DNA from: SSF53 sp036170535
GTDB taxonomy: Bacteria > Spirochaetota > Leptospiria > Leptospirales > Leptonemataceae
NCBI GenBank assembly: GCA_036170535.1
Contig: JAVHPJ010000116.1
Span: forward strand, 65,087-129,086
DNA: 64,000 nucleotides
Direction: 5' to 3'
Part shown: piece after piece, positions 16,876 to 25,285 of the stretch
Numbering within the stretch: position 1 is the stretch's first letter
How the letters are laid out: every line of letters begins with the position of its first letter
The notes under the pieces: generated by a model
The model's input: the letters and a program-made list of their open reading frames with translations, nothing else
Told to the model about the DNA's origin: nothing
Databases searched by the model: none
Translations under genes and position numbers: made by a program

Positions 16876-16913
16876 GCGCCAGACTTTTTCTGGCGCACGC
16901 CGCCTGCGCCAGA
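16876..16913 (+). promoter_or_regulatory. Leader of the ECF sigma gene with two exclusive hairpins
   Basis: GCGCCAGA occurs at 16876-16883 and again at 16906-16913, with its exact complement TCTGGCGC between them (16889-16896). The central arm can pair with the left copy (5-base loop) or the right copy (9-base loop), not both. The right copy contains AGA of the ribosome binding site AGAGG just before ATG 16920. This is the geometry of an on/off translation switch; alternatively the repeats are protein-binding sites. Confidence 0.5.
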
Positions 16914-16919
16914 GGTAGT

Positions 16920-17486
16920 ATGTTGCAAAGGCGAACCAACGCCCATATGGGGGAGTTAAACCGATACGACAGATTCGAGATGCTGTACGCTCAATACCAG
17001 CGCGGCGTCCGTCACTACCTGACGCGCTTATGCGGCGATCCGGATATCGCGCAGGAACTGGCGCAGGAGGCGTTTCTCCGAGCGTTTAAGTATCTCGATG
17101 GGTACGATGCGAAGCGGGAGAACGAATCCGGCTGGATCTATCGCATTGCGCGCAACGTTTTTGTGGACTATCGCGTTCGAATCGGCAAACGCCTGGACGG
17201 CGAATTGCCCGGCGCCTTTGAGGATATCGAAGCCGCCGCCGATCCGCGGAACGCGGTCGCCGAACACGACGAACAAGAACTGCGCGGCGCATTGGCGAAA
17301 CTGGTGCGTGAATTGCCGGCGCCGGAGCGCGACGTGCTGCTTCTGCACAAGGTGCGCGGACTCAGCGTGGATGAAACTGCGCGGCGCCTGGGCATCTCTA
17401 AGCGAACGGTAAATCGTAAAATGTCTGCGGCGTTATTCTTACTCAAGGGGCGATTGACGGAAGCTGGTTTCAGCGTTTCAAAGTGA
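16920..17486 (+). CDS. ECF-type sigma-70 family RNA polymerase sigma factor
   Basis: 188 residues. Region 2 is seen as YAQYQRGVRHYLTRLCGDPDIAQELAQ... with AFLRAF and SGWIYRIARNVFVDYRVR; region 4 as RELPAPERDVLLLHKVRGLS and the helix-turn-helix DETARRLGISKRTVNRKM. The start at 16920 has AGAGG close upstream; ATG 16947 is the alternative. The next gene, 17 bases on, is a FecR-like membrane protein that probably acts as its anti-sigma factor, so the pair should answer an envelope signal. Confidence 0.9.
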   Translation: MLQRRTNAHMGELNRYDRFEMLYAQYQRGVRHYLTRLCGDPDIAQELAQEAFLRAFKYLDGYDAKRENESGWIYRIARNVFVDYRVRIGKRLDGELPGAFEDIEAAADPRNAVAEHDEQELRGALAKLVRELPAPERDVLLLHKVRGLSVDETARRLGISKRTVNRKMSAALFLLKGRLTEAGFSVSK

Positions 17487-17503
17487 ACAAGCGGGCGAAT
17501 TGA

Positions 17504-18688
17504 ATGGACCTCAAACAACATCAAGATGACGAGTTGCTCGGCCGCCTGTTTACGGGACGGGGCTCGCGCGCCGATGATGCGGAGCTGGAACGCCGCCTCG
17601 ATGCGGATGCAGCGTTCCGTCGTCAGTTTTTTGCCGCGCTCGACATGAAAGTCGCCGTGGATCGCAACCGCGCATTTCTCGCCAACGAACTGACGGATCT
17701 CGCGCCGACGATGCAGCCCGTCCCGACGCGGTCCCGCACTCCCTGGCTGGCCGCTGCGGCCGCCGCCGTTCTGCTCGTCGGCGCAGCCGCAATCTACCTG
17801 CGAAACGGCGCGGGCGACCCGGCGCCGGTTGCAAACGTCGGCGGTCCCGCCCTGCAAACGCTCGCTTCCATGGGCGCCTGTTACGCTGATTCCCCGGACG
17901 GACGGGCGCGCGCCGCAGAATTGTCGGTGTGCGACCTGGCGATCGGTAAGCGCGGAACGCTCCTGCGACTTTTCCCGCAATCCGCTGTTTTGATCCGCGA
18001 AGACGCGCACGGCCTTACCGTGGAACTCACGCAGGGCGCCGCTCTGCTCAGTTCGCCGCGGCAAGCCAGCGATTACGCCGTACACTTGCGGGCGGCGGGA
18101 CGCGAAGCGCGCTTCCTTGGCACGGCTGTATTCGGCCGCGTGCAAGAAGGCGGCGCGCGCAATCTTGTAGTGGTCGATGGCCAGGCGGAAGTGAGCGAAA
18201 GGACGCCGGATTGTCTTACGCAAACGGCGGACGCACAATCGCCCGAGAATTCCGTCGTCGTCGAAGCGGGTCGCGAGGTGCGGGATGACGCGTCGTCCTC
18301 CGCCGATGCGCAGCCTGCGCCAACCGCAGGCGCAGGCGCAGGCTGCCGGTTAATCGTCGCAGATATCGCCATCGAGCGGCGCGGCGATCTGGATGCAAAC
18401 GTCGCCAGCTTACGCCGCTCCGCGGATCGCGCCGCGGCGAGCGGCGATGCGAGCGCCAGCCAGCCCTTGCCCGACGAGGATATCGAGACGGCGGCGCGCG
18501 TCATTCTTACAGAGTTATCGGAAGGTTTGCGCTACGAAGTTACGCGTGCGAACGGCGAAACGCTTACCGGTCTTTTGTTTCAGTCCGGATCCTTTTACGT
18601 GGTCCTGACCGATGAGGGACGCAGAATCACGCTGCAATCCGTTCAGGTGAAAGAAATTCGCGTGCTCGCTCCGGAAGCCGCGCCCTGA
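17504..18688 (+). CDS. FecR-like membrane regulator, probable anti-sigma factor
   Basis: 394 residues. The N-terminus is cytoplasmic (MDLKQHQDDELLGRLFTGRG...LERRLDADAAFRRQF, as in anti-sigma domains), one membrane helix is at about 78-98 (PWLAAAAAAVLLVGAAAIYL), and a periplasmic FecR-like domain follows: GTLLRLFPQSAVLIRED, GAALLSSPRQASDYAVH and FLGTAVFGRV...VVVDGQAEVSE. The C-terminal 45 residues (NGETLTGLLFQSGSFYVV...ITLQSVQVKEIRV) resemble the beta motif in the divergent exported protein. It is expected to hold the ECF sigma at the membrane until signalled. Confidence 0.8.
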   Translation: MDLKQHQDDELLGRLFTGRGSRADDAELERRLDADAAFRRQFFAALDMKVAVDRNRAFLANELTDLAPTMQPVPTRSRTPWLAAAAAAVLLVGAAAIYLRNGAGDPAPVANVGGPALQTLASMGACYADSPDGRARAAELSVCDLAIGKRGTLLRLFPQSAVLIREDAHGLTVELTQGAALLSSPRQASDYAVHLRAAGREARFLGTAVFGRVQEGGARNLVVVDGQAEVSERTPDCLTQTADAQSPENSVVVEAGREVRDDASSSADAQPAPTAGAGAGCRLIVADIAIERRGDLDANVASLRRSADRAAASGDASASQPLPDEDIETAARVILTELSEGLRYEVTRANGETLTGLLFQSGSFYVVLTDEGRRITLQSVQVKEIRVLAPEAAP

Positions 18689-18741
18689 TTGCGGCCGCAG
18701 CCCGCAGACCGTGCGCGACGGCGGTGATCGACCGCCCGCGA

Positions 18742-21700
18742 CTACTCGGCGGAACGGTCAGGAACGGGCGCATCCGTACGCGCGCCCGCGCCCTCCAGGG
18801 TCACGCGTAAAGCGCTTTCCAGTTTTTCCTGCGTGAAAGGCTTATCCAGGATTACATCCACGCCCAGTCGTTTGAATTCCGCCATTTCCGGTTCTTCAAG
18901 ATGACCGCTGGCGACAATGACGCCGACGTCGGGAGCAATACGTTTCAACGCGCGTACAAAGCCCAGCCCGTCCATATCCGGCATGTGCAGGTCGGTTATG
19001 ACGGCGCGCAGCGCTCCACGCCGGTCTGCGGCCTGGATTAAGCCATCGGTTCCATCGACGGCCGTCACAACCACGAAATTCAGCGCCGTCAAAACCGCGC
19101 GCGTCACCGTCCGCACGGCCGCCTCATCATCCACAACAAGAATGGTTTCGCCTGACCCGCGAAAACTCGATTCGCGTGCAGCGGGCGGCGCGACGACGTT
19201 TCCGTCAATCTCGCTGTGAGCGGGCAGGTAGACGGAGAATCGCGACCCGCGACCGGGCACGGAGTACACTTGAATAAAGCCGCCATGACTGCGCACAATG
19301 CCGCTCACAGTCGACAGGCCCAGTCCGGTGCCCTTTTCAGGGCCCTTCGTTGAGAAAAACGGTTCGAAAATACGGTCGAGCACCAGCGGCGAAATGCCCT
19401 GCCCGGTATCCGTCACGCGCCACATGACGTAGGCGCCGGGAATGGCGTCGTTTACAGCGCTGGCAAAGGTGGAGTCAATGTCAACGTTTTGCAGTTCGAG
19501 CGTCAGCAGGCCCCCGTCGGGCATGGCGTCGCGCGCATTCACGCAGAGATTCAAGAGCACCTGGTGCAACTGGGTCGGATCGCCCAGCACGCAGTTAGTG
19601 TTCTCGAGATGAAGGCTGCGCAGCTGAATGTTCTTGGGGAACGCGCTCTTGATAATTTTTTCCATCTCGCGATGCAATTGATCGGGATGAACAATTACTC
19701 GCTCGCCTTCGACTCCCTTTGCAAAAGTCAAGAGTTGACGGACCATGTCGGCGCCCTGTTTGGCGCTGACCTGGACCGTTTCGATTAGATCTTGATCCTC
19801 GGGATATTGCTCGCGGAGCAGAGATGTCGCCATCAGAATAGGCGCGAGCGCATTGTTCAGGTCGTGCGCCACGCCGCCTGCGAGCGCCCCGATACTCTCC
19901 ATTCTCTGGGCGCGCAGCGAAAGTTTGTCCGCCAGCTCGCGCTGGGTATTGTCGCGAATCGACGCAGCGAAACAGCGCAGGCCCTCCATCTCCAGCGGCC
20001 GGACCATAACTTCCGCGGGAAAGGTCCGGCCGCTTTGCTTCTTACCGTAGAGTTTCGCCTCGCCGATGCCCAGTATTCGCGGATACTCGCCTTCCCCTTC
20101 CGCCTCATCCGGGACGTTTAAGAGGTCCGCGCTTGAATCCGGCAATAGCACCCGAACTTTGTGACCGATCAACTGCTCGCGGTTATACTCAAACAGCTTC
20201 AGCGCCTGATCGTTTACCATCTTGATCATGCCCTTCACGTCGGCAATAACCATCGCATCCGGCGCATACTCAAACAGGTCCTCAAATTGGATTTTGCTCC
20301 GCAGCGCGGAAAGCTCCGCCTGTTTTCGTGCGGTAATATCTTCATGGGATATAGCGACGCGCACCGGGCCATCCCCCGGAAAGAGCGTCATACGACAAAG
20401 AAACCACTGCTCAGTGTCGTCTGAGGAACACTGGTACTCAAAACTGCCCTCCGTGCGAGAGCCCTGCAACATTTCGCGCAGCAGAGTCGCCGCAAGTTGC
20501 GCATCCGGCAAACCTTCGCGGGCGCCGCGCTCGCACACGGCGAGATAATTCACTCCATCAAGACTGCGTCGCGCCGCTACGCCCACGCCAGCGGTTTCCT
20601 GCCACGCCCGATTTGTCGCCAGTATGCGGCCCTGTTCATCAACAACTGCAATCTGGGCTGAGAGGGCGTCGAGCGAGGCGCGCGTAAAGCGCTCGCTTTC
20701 GCGCAGCGCGGCCGTCCGCGCAGTTACAATGTATTCGAGGTTCTGATTCAGTTCGCGCAGCGCGCGCTCCGCTTCGCTGCGTTGCAGGGTCAAAGCGGTC
20801 AGCCGCGAAACCTCGTCGAGCATGCGCACGGCGGAGGCGTCAGGATACTCGGGACGCGCGCTGTAGAGCGCCACAGTGCCCAATACGCGCCCGTCTTCGC
20901 CGAGTATGGGCTGCGACCAGCAAGCCGCGAGGCCCGCGCGCCCGGCGATTTCGCGAAACGGCGCCCAGTTCGGATCGCTTCGAATGTCCGCCGCTATGTA
21001 GCGCTTTCCGGTGGCGGCCGCAGCGCCGCAGGACCCGACATTCGGACCGATCCGCAATCCTTCGATCGCGTCGTTGTAAAACTGCGGCAGACCGTGGGTG
21101 GCGCCGTTGTGGAGCCGCCCTTCGGAATCCAGGAGCAGTATCGAAACCGGATGTCCGGGATAAAACCGATCCACGTGATTGGCGAGCAGCGGCAGAATCT
21201 CGGAAAGGGCGCTCGAGGCGACGAGTCTTTCGAGCACTCCAATGCGCGCTTTATCCAGCAGACGCATTCGTTTTTGATTCGTGATGTCCCGAAATATCCC
21301 GCGCGTCGCAACCGGCGCTCCGTTTTCCTGTTTTACATTGACACGCCCTTCAACGTGAATTTCCCTTCCATCGCGCGTCACAAAAACCGTATCGAGGTTC
21401 AGTTCGGAAATCCCTGTCATAAACTGCGCAAACAATTGTCGACAGTGTTCGCGAAAGTCAGGATGAATCACGTCATACATTGATATCGTGCGAACTTCTT
21501 CTTCCGAGTATCCAAGAGTATCTCGCCAGGCGCGGTTTACGAAGAGGAACTTGCCGTCCACTGCCACGCTTTGCAATAAATCGCTGGCATTGTCAAACAG
21601 GTCGCGCAGTTGCGCTTCACTCGCCTGCAGTTCGCGGGTGCGGTCGGCCACGCGTTCCTCAAGTTCTGCATTGAGGCGCAGAACTTCGGCCTCGGCGCGC

Positions 21701-22575
21701 TTACGCTCGCTGATATCGTGGCAAATGCTGTAGAACAATGACTGCGATCCCTCGGAGATCGGATTGCTGCTGATTGCAACGTCGATGAAAGCGCCGTCCT
21801 TGCGACGCCAGCGCGTTTCAAAGAGCTCATAGGCCGGCGGCGGCGCCGGCCAGTTCGCCAGCAGCGCTTCGCGTGATGTGAAATTTGCATCCCAATCCCA
21901 GGGCTTGAGAGCGTAGACTTCGTCGAGAGAATAGCCCAGCATCGCGGCGAAACTGTGATTCGCTTCGAGCACCTCAAAGTCGGCCCCGATCACTACAATG
22001 CCGGCGATCGCATTGTCAAACAGGGCCTTGCGGCGCGTGACTTCCCGCCGTAACGCCCGATCCACCTGCGCTTCAAGATCCCGATTCAAGAGCCGCAGGT
22101 CCATGAGTCGAATCACTTCCCGACTCAGAATATTGAGCGCCTCGCGCTGGTGCGCAGACAGACGGCCCGGCTTATAGTCGATCACGCAGATCGTTCCGAG
22201 ATTGTAGCCGTCCGAGGTTTGCAGCGGAGCGCCCGCGTAGAAGCGGATGCGCGGTTCGCCGATCACCAACGGGTTCGATTGAAAGCGAGGATCGGTCTGA
22301 GCGTCTTGCGTTTCCAGCAAGTCCGGTTGCAGGATTGCATGCGAGCAAAACGCCACATCGCGCGGGGTTTCAGCGGCATCCAGACCAATACGACTTTTGA
22401 ACCACTGGCGATCCGCATCCACCAGCGAAATTAAAGCCGTCGGCGTTCCGCAGATAATCGCCGCCAGACGGGTCAGATCGTCAAACTCCGCTTCCGGCTG
22501 CGTATCGAGAATCTGGTATCGGCGCAGCGCTGCCAGGCGTTGGAGCTCATTGGGCGGCAACGGCGCCACAATCAT
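18742..22575 (-). CDS. Soluble hybrid histidine kinase, GAF-PAS2-GAF-PAS2-HisKA-HATPase-REC
   Basis: 1277 residues with no membrane helix. Domains by eye: GAF (20-170), PAS (185-305) and PAS (330-445) with coiled coils between them, GAF (455-605), PAS (635-755), PAS (765-890), HisKA (900-965; phospho-His in GGVAHDLNN), HATPase_c (1010-1125; N-box NLCVNARDAMPDGG, DTGQGIS, FSTKGPEKGTGLGL), receiver (1145-1260; VVDDEAAVR, phospho-Asp in VITDLHMPD, Lys in LDKPF). A cytoplasmic integrator of several signals, probably small ligands or redox. It starts 25 bases after the stop of the REC-STAS gene, a likely partner. Confidence 0.93.
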   Translation of the reverse strand: MIVAPLPPNELQRLAALRRYQILDTQPEAEFDDLTRLAAIICGTPTALISLVDADRQWFKSRIGLDAAETPRDVAFCSHAILQPDLLETQDAQTDPRFQSNPLVIGEPRIRFYAGAPLQTSDGYNLGTICVIDYKPGRLSAHQREALNILSREVIRLMDLRLLNRDLEAQVDRALRREVTRRKALFDNAIAGIVVIGADFEVLEANHSFAAMLGYSLDEVYALKPWDWDANFTSREALLANWPAPPPAYELFETRWRRKDGAFIDVAISSNPISEGSQSLFYSICHDISERKRAEAEVLRLNAELEERVADRTRELQASEAQLRDLFDNASDLLQSVAVDGKFLFVNRAWRDTLGYSEEEVRTISMYDVIHPDFREHCRQLFAQFMTGISELNLDTVFVTRDGREIHVEGRVNVKQENGAPVATRGIFRDITNQKRMRLLDKARIGVLERLVASSALSEILPLLANHVDRFYPGHPVSILLLDSEGRLHNGATHGLPQFYNDAIEGLRIGPNVGSCGAAAATGKRYIAADIRSDPNWAPFREIAGRAGLAACWSQPILGEDGRVLGTVALYSARPEYPDASAVRMLDEVSRLTALTLQRSEAERALRELNQNLEYIVTARTAALRESERFTRASLDALSAQIAVVDEQGRILATNRAWQETAGVGVAARRSLDGVNYLAVCERGAREGLPDAQLAATLLREMLQGSRTEGSFEYQCSSDDTEQWFLCRMTLFPGDGPVRVAISHEDITARKQAELSALRSKIQFEDLFEYAPDAMVIADVKGMIKMVNDQALKLFEYNREQLIGHKVRVLLPDSSADLLNVPDEAEGEGEYPRILGIGEAKLYGKKQSGRTFPAEVMVRPLEMEGLRCFAASIRDNTQRELADKLSLRAQRMESIGALAGGVAHDLNNALAPILMATSLLREQYPEDQDLIETVQVSAKQGADMVRQLLTFAKGVEGERVIVHPDQLHREMEKIIKSAFPKNIQLRSLHLENTNCVLGDPTQLHQVLLNLCVNARDAMPDGGLLTLELQNVDIDSTFASAVNDAIPGAYVMWRVTDTGQGISPLVLDRIFEPFFSTKGPEKGTGLGLSTVSGIVRSHGGFIQVYSVPGRGSRFSVYLPAHSEIDGNVVAPPAARESSFRGSGETILVVDDEAAVRTVTRAVLTALNFVVVTAVDGTDGLIQAADRRGALRAVITDLHMPDMDGLGFVRALKRIAPDVGVIVASGHLEEPEMAEFKRLGVDVILDKPFTQEKLESALRVTLEGAGARTDAPVPDRSAE

Positions 22576-22600
22576 GGAAGTATTCCGCCTGGCGCGCGCT

Positions 22601-23437
22601 TCATTGCAGGCCGCCCGCCACAGATCCGCCGAACTTGCTGAAGGCCTGATTTACCGTGCCGGTTACCTGAAAATAGTCGATGTAGCCCAACATCTTCAAG
22701 TACCGATAAACCTGGTCCTGTAAATCCGTCAGGATAACGGAATGACCTTCGGCGGTGAGCCGCTTGTAAGCCTCCGCCAGATGATTCAAGCCGATATTGT
22801 TTATGTAGCGGACGCTTGAAAGATTCAGGACCACGTTGCGCTTGATTCCGCCCTCGCGCATCATGCGTTTCAGCGGCAGCGCGAAGTTGCGTTCGGCGTT
22901 TTCGTCCAGCGAACGATACAGCAGAAGGATGGAAGTATCCGGGAACTGCGGCGAATGGGTGTGCGCAATCGGACCGGACCATCCGCCCGGCGGCGGTTCA
23001 ACGTTGGGGATGGCGGCATTGTCGTCTTTGTCTTCGCCGTGATTGGCGGACGCTAACTCCTCCGCGTGCTGCAGCCCGCGATGCACGGTGCGCAGCAGAT
23101 CCTGCGAATCGACCGGTTTGGCAAGAAAATCAAAGGCGTGCGCACGCAATGCAGACAGCGCGGTACGCATATCCGTGCCCCCGCTCATAAGCACCACCGG
23201 CATTTCAGGATGCGCCTGTTTGAGCTCTCCGATCAGCTCGACCCCCGAAATCTCCGGCATGTGGTGATCGGTAATCGTCAGATGTACGGTCTGTTGCTTG
23301 CAGAGCCGAATCGCCTCCAGAGCGTTTTCCGCCGTCAGAACTTGAAAACCCTGTTTGCGCAGATACGCTGCGAAGGTCTTTGTCACCGCCGGTTCATCGT
23401 CAACAATCAGTATCGTGGCATGGCTTGCACTCAACAT
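22601..23437 (-). CDS. Response regulator with C-terminal STAS domain
   Basis: 278 residues from ATG 23437, preceded by AGGGG. Receiver at 1-120: ILIVDDEPAVTK, phospho-Asp in LTITDHHMPEISG, LMSGG and Lys in FLAKPVD, all intact. STAS domain at about 170-270: NVVLNLSSVRYINNIGLNHLAEAYKRL then SVILTDLQDQVYRYLKMLGY. The usual phosphorylated Ser of anti-sigma-factor antagonists (DSSG) is replaced by NNIG, so the STAS part is probably not switched by phosphorylation; the receiver may switch it instead. Operon with the hybrid kinase downstream. Confidence 0.88.
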   Translation of the reverse strand: MLSASHATILIVDDEPAVTKTFAAYLRKQGFQVLTAENALEAIRLCKQQTVHLTITDHHMPEISGVELIGELKQAHPEMPVVLMSGGTDMRTALSALRAHAFDFLAKPVDSQDLLRTVHRGLQHAEELASANHGEDKDDNAAIPNVEPPPGGWSGPIAHTHSPQFPDTSILLLYRSLDENAERNFALPLKRMMREGGIKRNVVLNLSSVRYINNIGLNHLAEAYKRLTAEGHSVILTDLQDQVYRYLKMLGYIDYFQVTGTVNQAFSKFGGSVAGGLQ

Positions 23438-23888
23438 CAGTATTCCCCTCGCTCGCCGTCGGACGCTCAATAATTTACTAAGGCGCTTATTATTTGTGTG
23501 GCTCGTACTCGCTACAGGCGGCAGCGCAGCGCACGCCCGACTGAATCGGATTACGAAGCGAGTAGATTCATGACAATAAATCTTTGCATCAAATTGCGTC
23601 TTTTAGTACGGCTCTTACAATAACTGCAAGAACGGCGGCCGGTGGAGAGTAGCAATACAGCAGGATTGAGTAGGACTACCTGGGGGCGCTCCGGCGGGCG
23701 GTGCAGGCGGCGACGAAACTAACTACGAGCGGGAAGGCGAACCAGCCCTGACGCCGGGGGTCGGCGGGCGCCGTAGACGCTTTTGCAGCGCTGCGTTAGA
23801 CGCCGGGCCGCATCGTCAAACGCTCAAAAAAATCTCACAAAACTTCGTCCAATACCGATACGAATGGGGAGCGAATTCCGCCGGCGGC
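23438..23888. other. Intergenic region between the REC-STAS and flagellin genes
   Basis: I see no gene in these 450 bases. The first 100 bases are AT-rich and should hold the REC-STAS promoter (minus strand). The middle is G-rich with several short self-complementary stretches (for example around 23680-23780), but I cannot match them to a known RNA. An unannotated small RNA is possible. Confidence 0.5.
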
Positions 23889-23920
23889 AAAAAAAATCCC
23901 GGGGGACGTCCCCCCGGGAT
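23889..23920 (-). terminator. Very strong rho-independent terminator of the flagellin gene
   Basis: On the minus strand ATCCCGGGGG and CCCCCGGGAT form a long G/C stem around a short GACGT centre, followed by seven T residues. It ends the flaB gene that stops at 24014. Such strength suits a very abundant message. Confidence 0.85.
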
Positions 23921-23933
23921 GTGCAGGTCCAAT
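23917..23933. repeat. 17-base inverted repeat, left copy
   Basis: GGATGTGCAGGTCCAAT here is the exact reverse complement of ATTGGACCTGCACATCC at 26502-26518. The two copies flank the pair of flagellin genes. The left copy touches the terminator stem. Confidence 0.55.
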
Positions 23934-24013
23934 GGGCATTTGCGCGAACTCCGCACAAACGCTCTCTTTTTATGCGCCGGTGGAATTCGTTCACCTTGTC
24001 ATTGATCCGCAGA

Positions 24014-24859
24014 TCAACGCAACAGATGCAGAACTCCCTGCGGACGCACGCCGGCCTGCGCCAGCATGGCGATTGAACTCTGAGACAGAATCTGGCTCGT
24101 CGTGAGATGAACCATCTCTTCCGCCATGTCGGCATCTCTGATTCGAGACTCGGACGCCATTACGTTCTCGTACGCATTCATCAGACCCTTCGCAGCATGC
24201 TCCAGGCGATTATAATACGCGCCAAGATCCGAGCGCTGTTTAATCAACTTCTCCAGCGCCTTGTCGGCTCTTCCAATAGTCTCATTCGCCTGCGCAGGCG
24301 AGGAGATGGACGCAATGCGCCCGTCCGCTCCCCTGAGCGTCAGCGAGCGCGCGGTCATCGTGCCGATGAATACGCGTTCCCGCTGATTGGCGTTGGGTCC
24401 CATGTGAAACCACATGGACCCCGCGCGCGAGCCCCGGGAGTATTCTCCCAGCAGCAGCTTGAATCGGTTGAACTCAGCCTGGGAAGCGATTCGATCCACT
24501 TCGTCCACTAACTGAGAAACCTCAACCTGAATCAGTTGCCGATCCTCGCGACTGTAGATGCCGTTGGCGGATTGAACCGCCAGCGTGCGGACCCTCTGGA
24601 TCACATCGGAAATTTGCGCCAGGTAGCCCTCCGTGGTCTGGATGAAACTCATCCCGTCCTCGGTGTTGCGTTCCGCCTGTCGCAGTCCGTTGATCTGGGA
24701 CCGCATCTTCTCAGAAACCGCAAGTCCGGACGGATCGTCTCCAGCGTGATTGATGCGCACGCCGGAAGCGAGGGTCGCCATGGACTTGTCCACTTGCCAC
24801 TGATTAAACTTCAAAACGCGATTCGCTTGAACCGCGCTCATGTTGTGATTGATAATCAT
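24014..24859 (-). CDS. flaB: Periplasmic flagellin FlaB, copy 1
   Basis: 281 residues, core flagellin only: N-terminal D0/D1 (MIINHNMSAVQANRVLKF, LASGVRINHAGDDPSGLAVS, GLRQAERNTEDGMSFIQTTEG) and C-terminal D1/D0 (QRSDLGAYYNRLEHAAKGLMNA, ESRIRDADMAEEMVHLT, MLAQAGVRPQGVLHLL), with a short middle containing SMWFHMGPNANQRERVFIGTM typical of spirochaete FlaB. It builds the core of the periplasmic flagellar filament. AGGAG stands before the ATG. It lies 426 bases downstream of a second flaB on the same strand. Confidence 0.97.
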   Translation of the reverse strand: MIINHNMSAVQANRVLKFNQWQVDKSMATLASGVRINHAGDDPSGLAVSEKMRSQINGLRQAERNTEDGMSFIQTTEGYLAQISDVIQRVRTLAVQSANGIYSREDRQLIQVEVSQLVDEVDRIASQAEFNRFKLLLGEYSRGSRAGSMWFHMGPNANQRERVFIGTMTARSLTLRGADGRIASISSPAQANETIGRADKALEKLIKQRSDLGAYYNRLEHAAKGLMNAYENVMASESRIRDADMAEEMVHLTTSQILSQSSIAMLAQAGVRPQGVLHLLR

Positions 24860-25285
24860 CCTGCACTCCTTTTGCTTTCTCTTTGTTTAAAGCCGAAGCC
24901 ATCCCTGGCTCGGGCCCGACGCTCGCGCCCGGAACCGCAGGGTCCCGGACGTGTGCATCGACCGCCGGCAAATCGCAGGAGATATTGCCGACGAACGAAG
25001 AAAGCAAAACCGCTGCGCAGCAAAAGCGCGACGGTCTTGCATTCTCCCTCCGGACGGCGAGCGTAAGCCCGCTGTCAAATAACAGCGCTCGGCCGGAGCG
25101 CGCGCATCGCAGTAACGCGATTCGCGCACTGGCGCCCGGACGCGCGCCATGCGAAGAGAGAATGCAATCGGAGATCAGGATCTATTAATCAGTGCGTTAT
25201 CCTCCCTGAGGAGCTTGCGCTCCATCGCTTACAAGAAAGTTCGCCGCGCCATGACGACCAGGTCGCCAGAGCGCGCCGGAGTCCA
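24860..25285. other. Spacer between the two flaB genes
   Basis: No gene. It should hold the promoter of flaB copy 1 (AT-rich part near 24875-24895) and the end of the flaB copy 2 message. On the minus strand GGAGC-GCAA-GCTCC (about 25212-25225) is a neat tetraloop hairpin, but no T-run follows, so it is not a standard terminator. Confidence 0.5.

Noticed and set aside
23580..23880. Riboswitch or small RNA in the gap before the flagellin terminator
   Set aside because: Several G-rich self-complementary stretches are present, but none matches cyclic di-GMP, cobalamin or other consensus cores I know.
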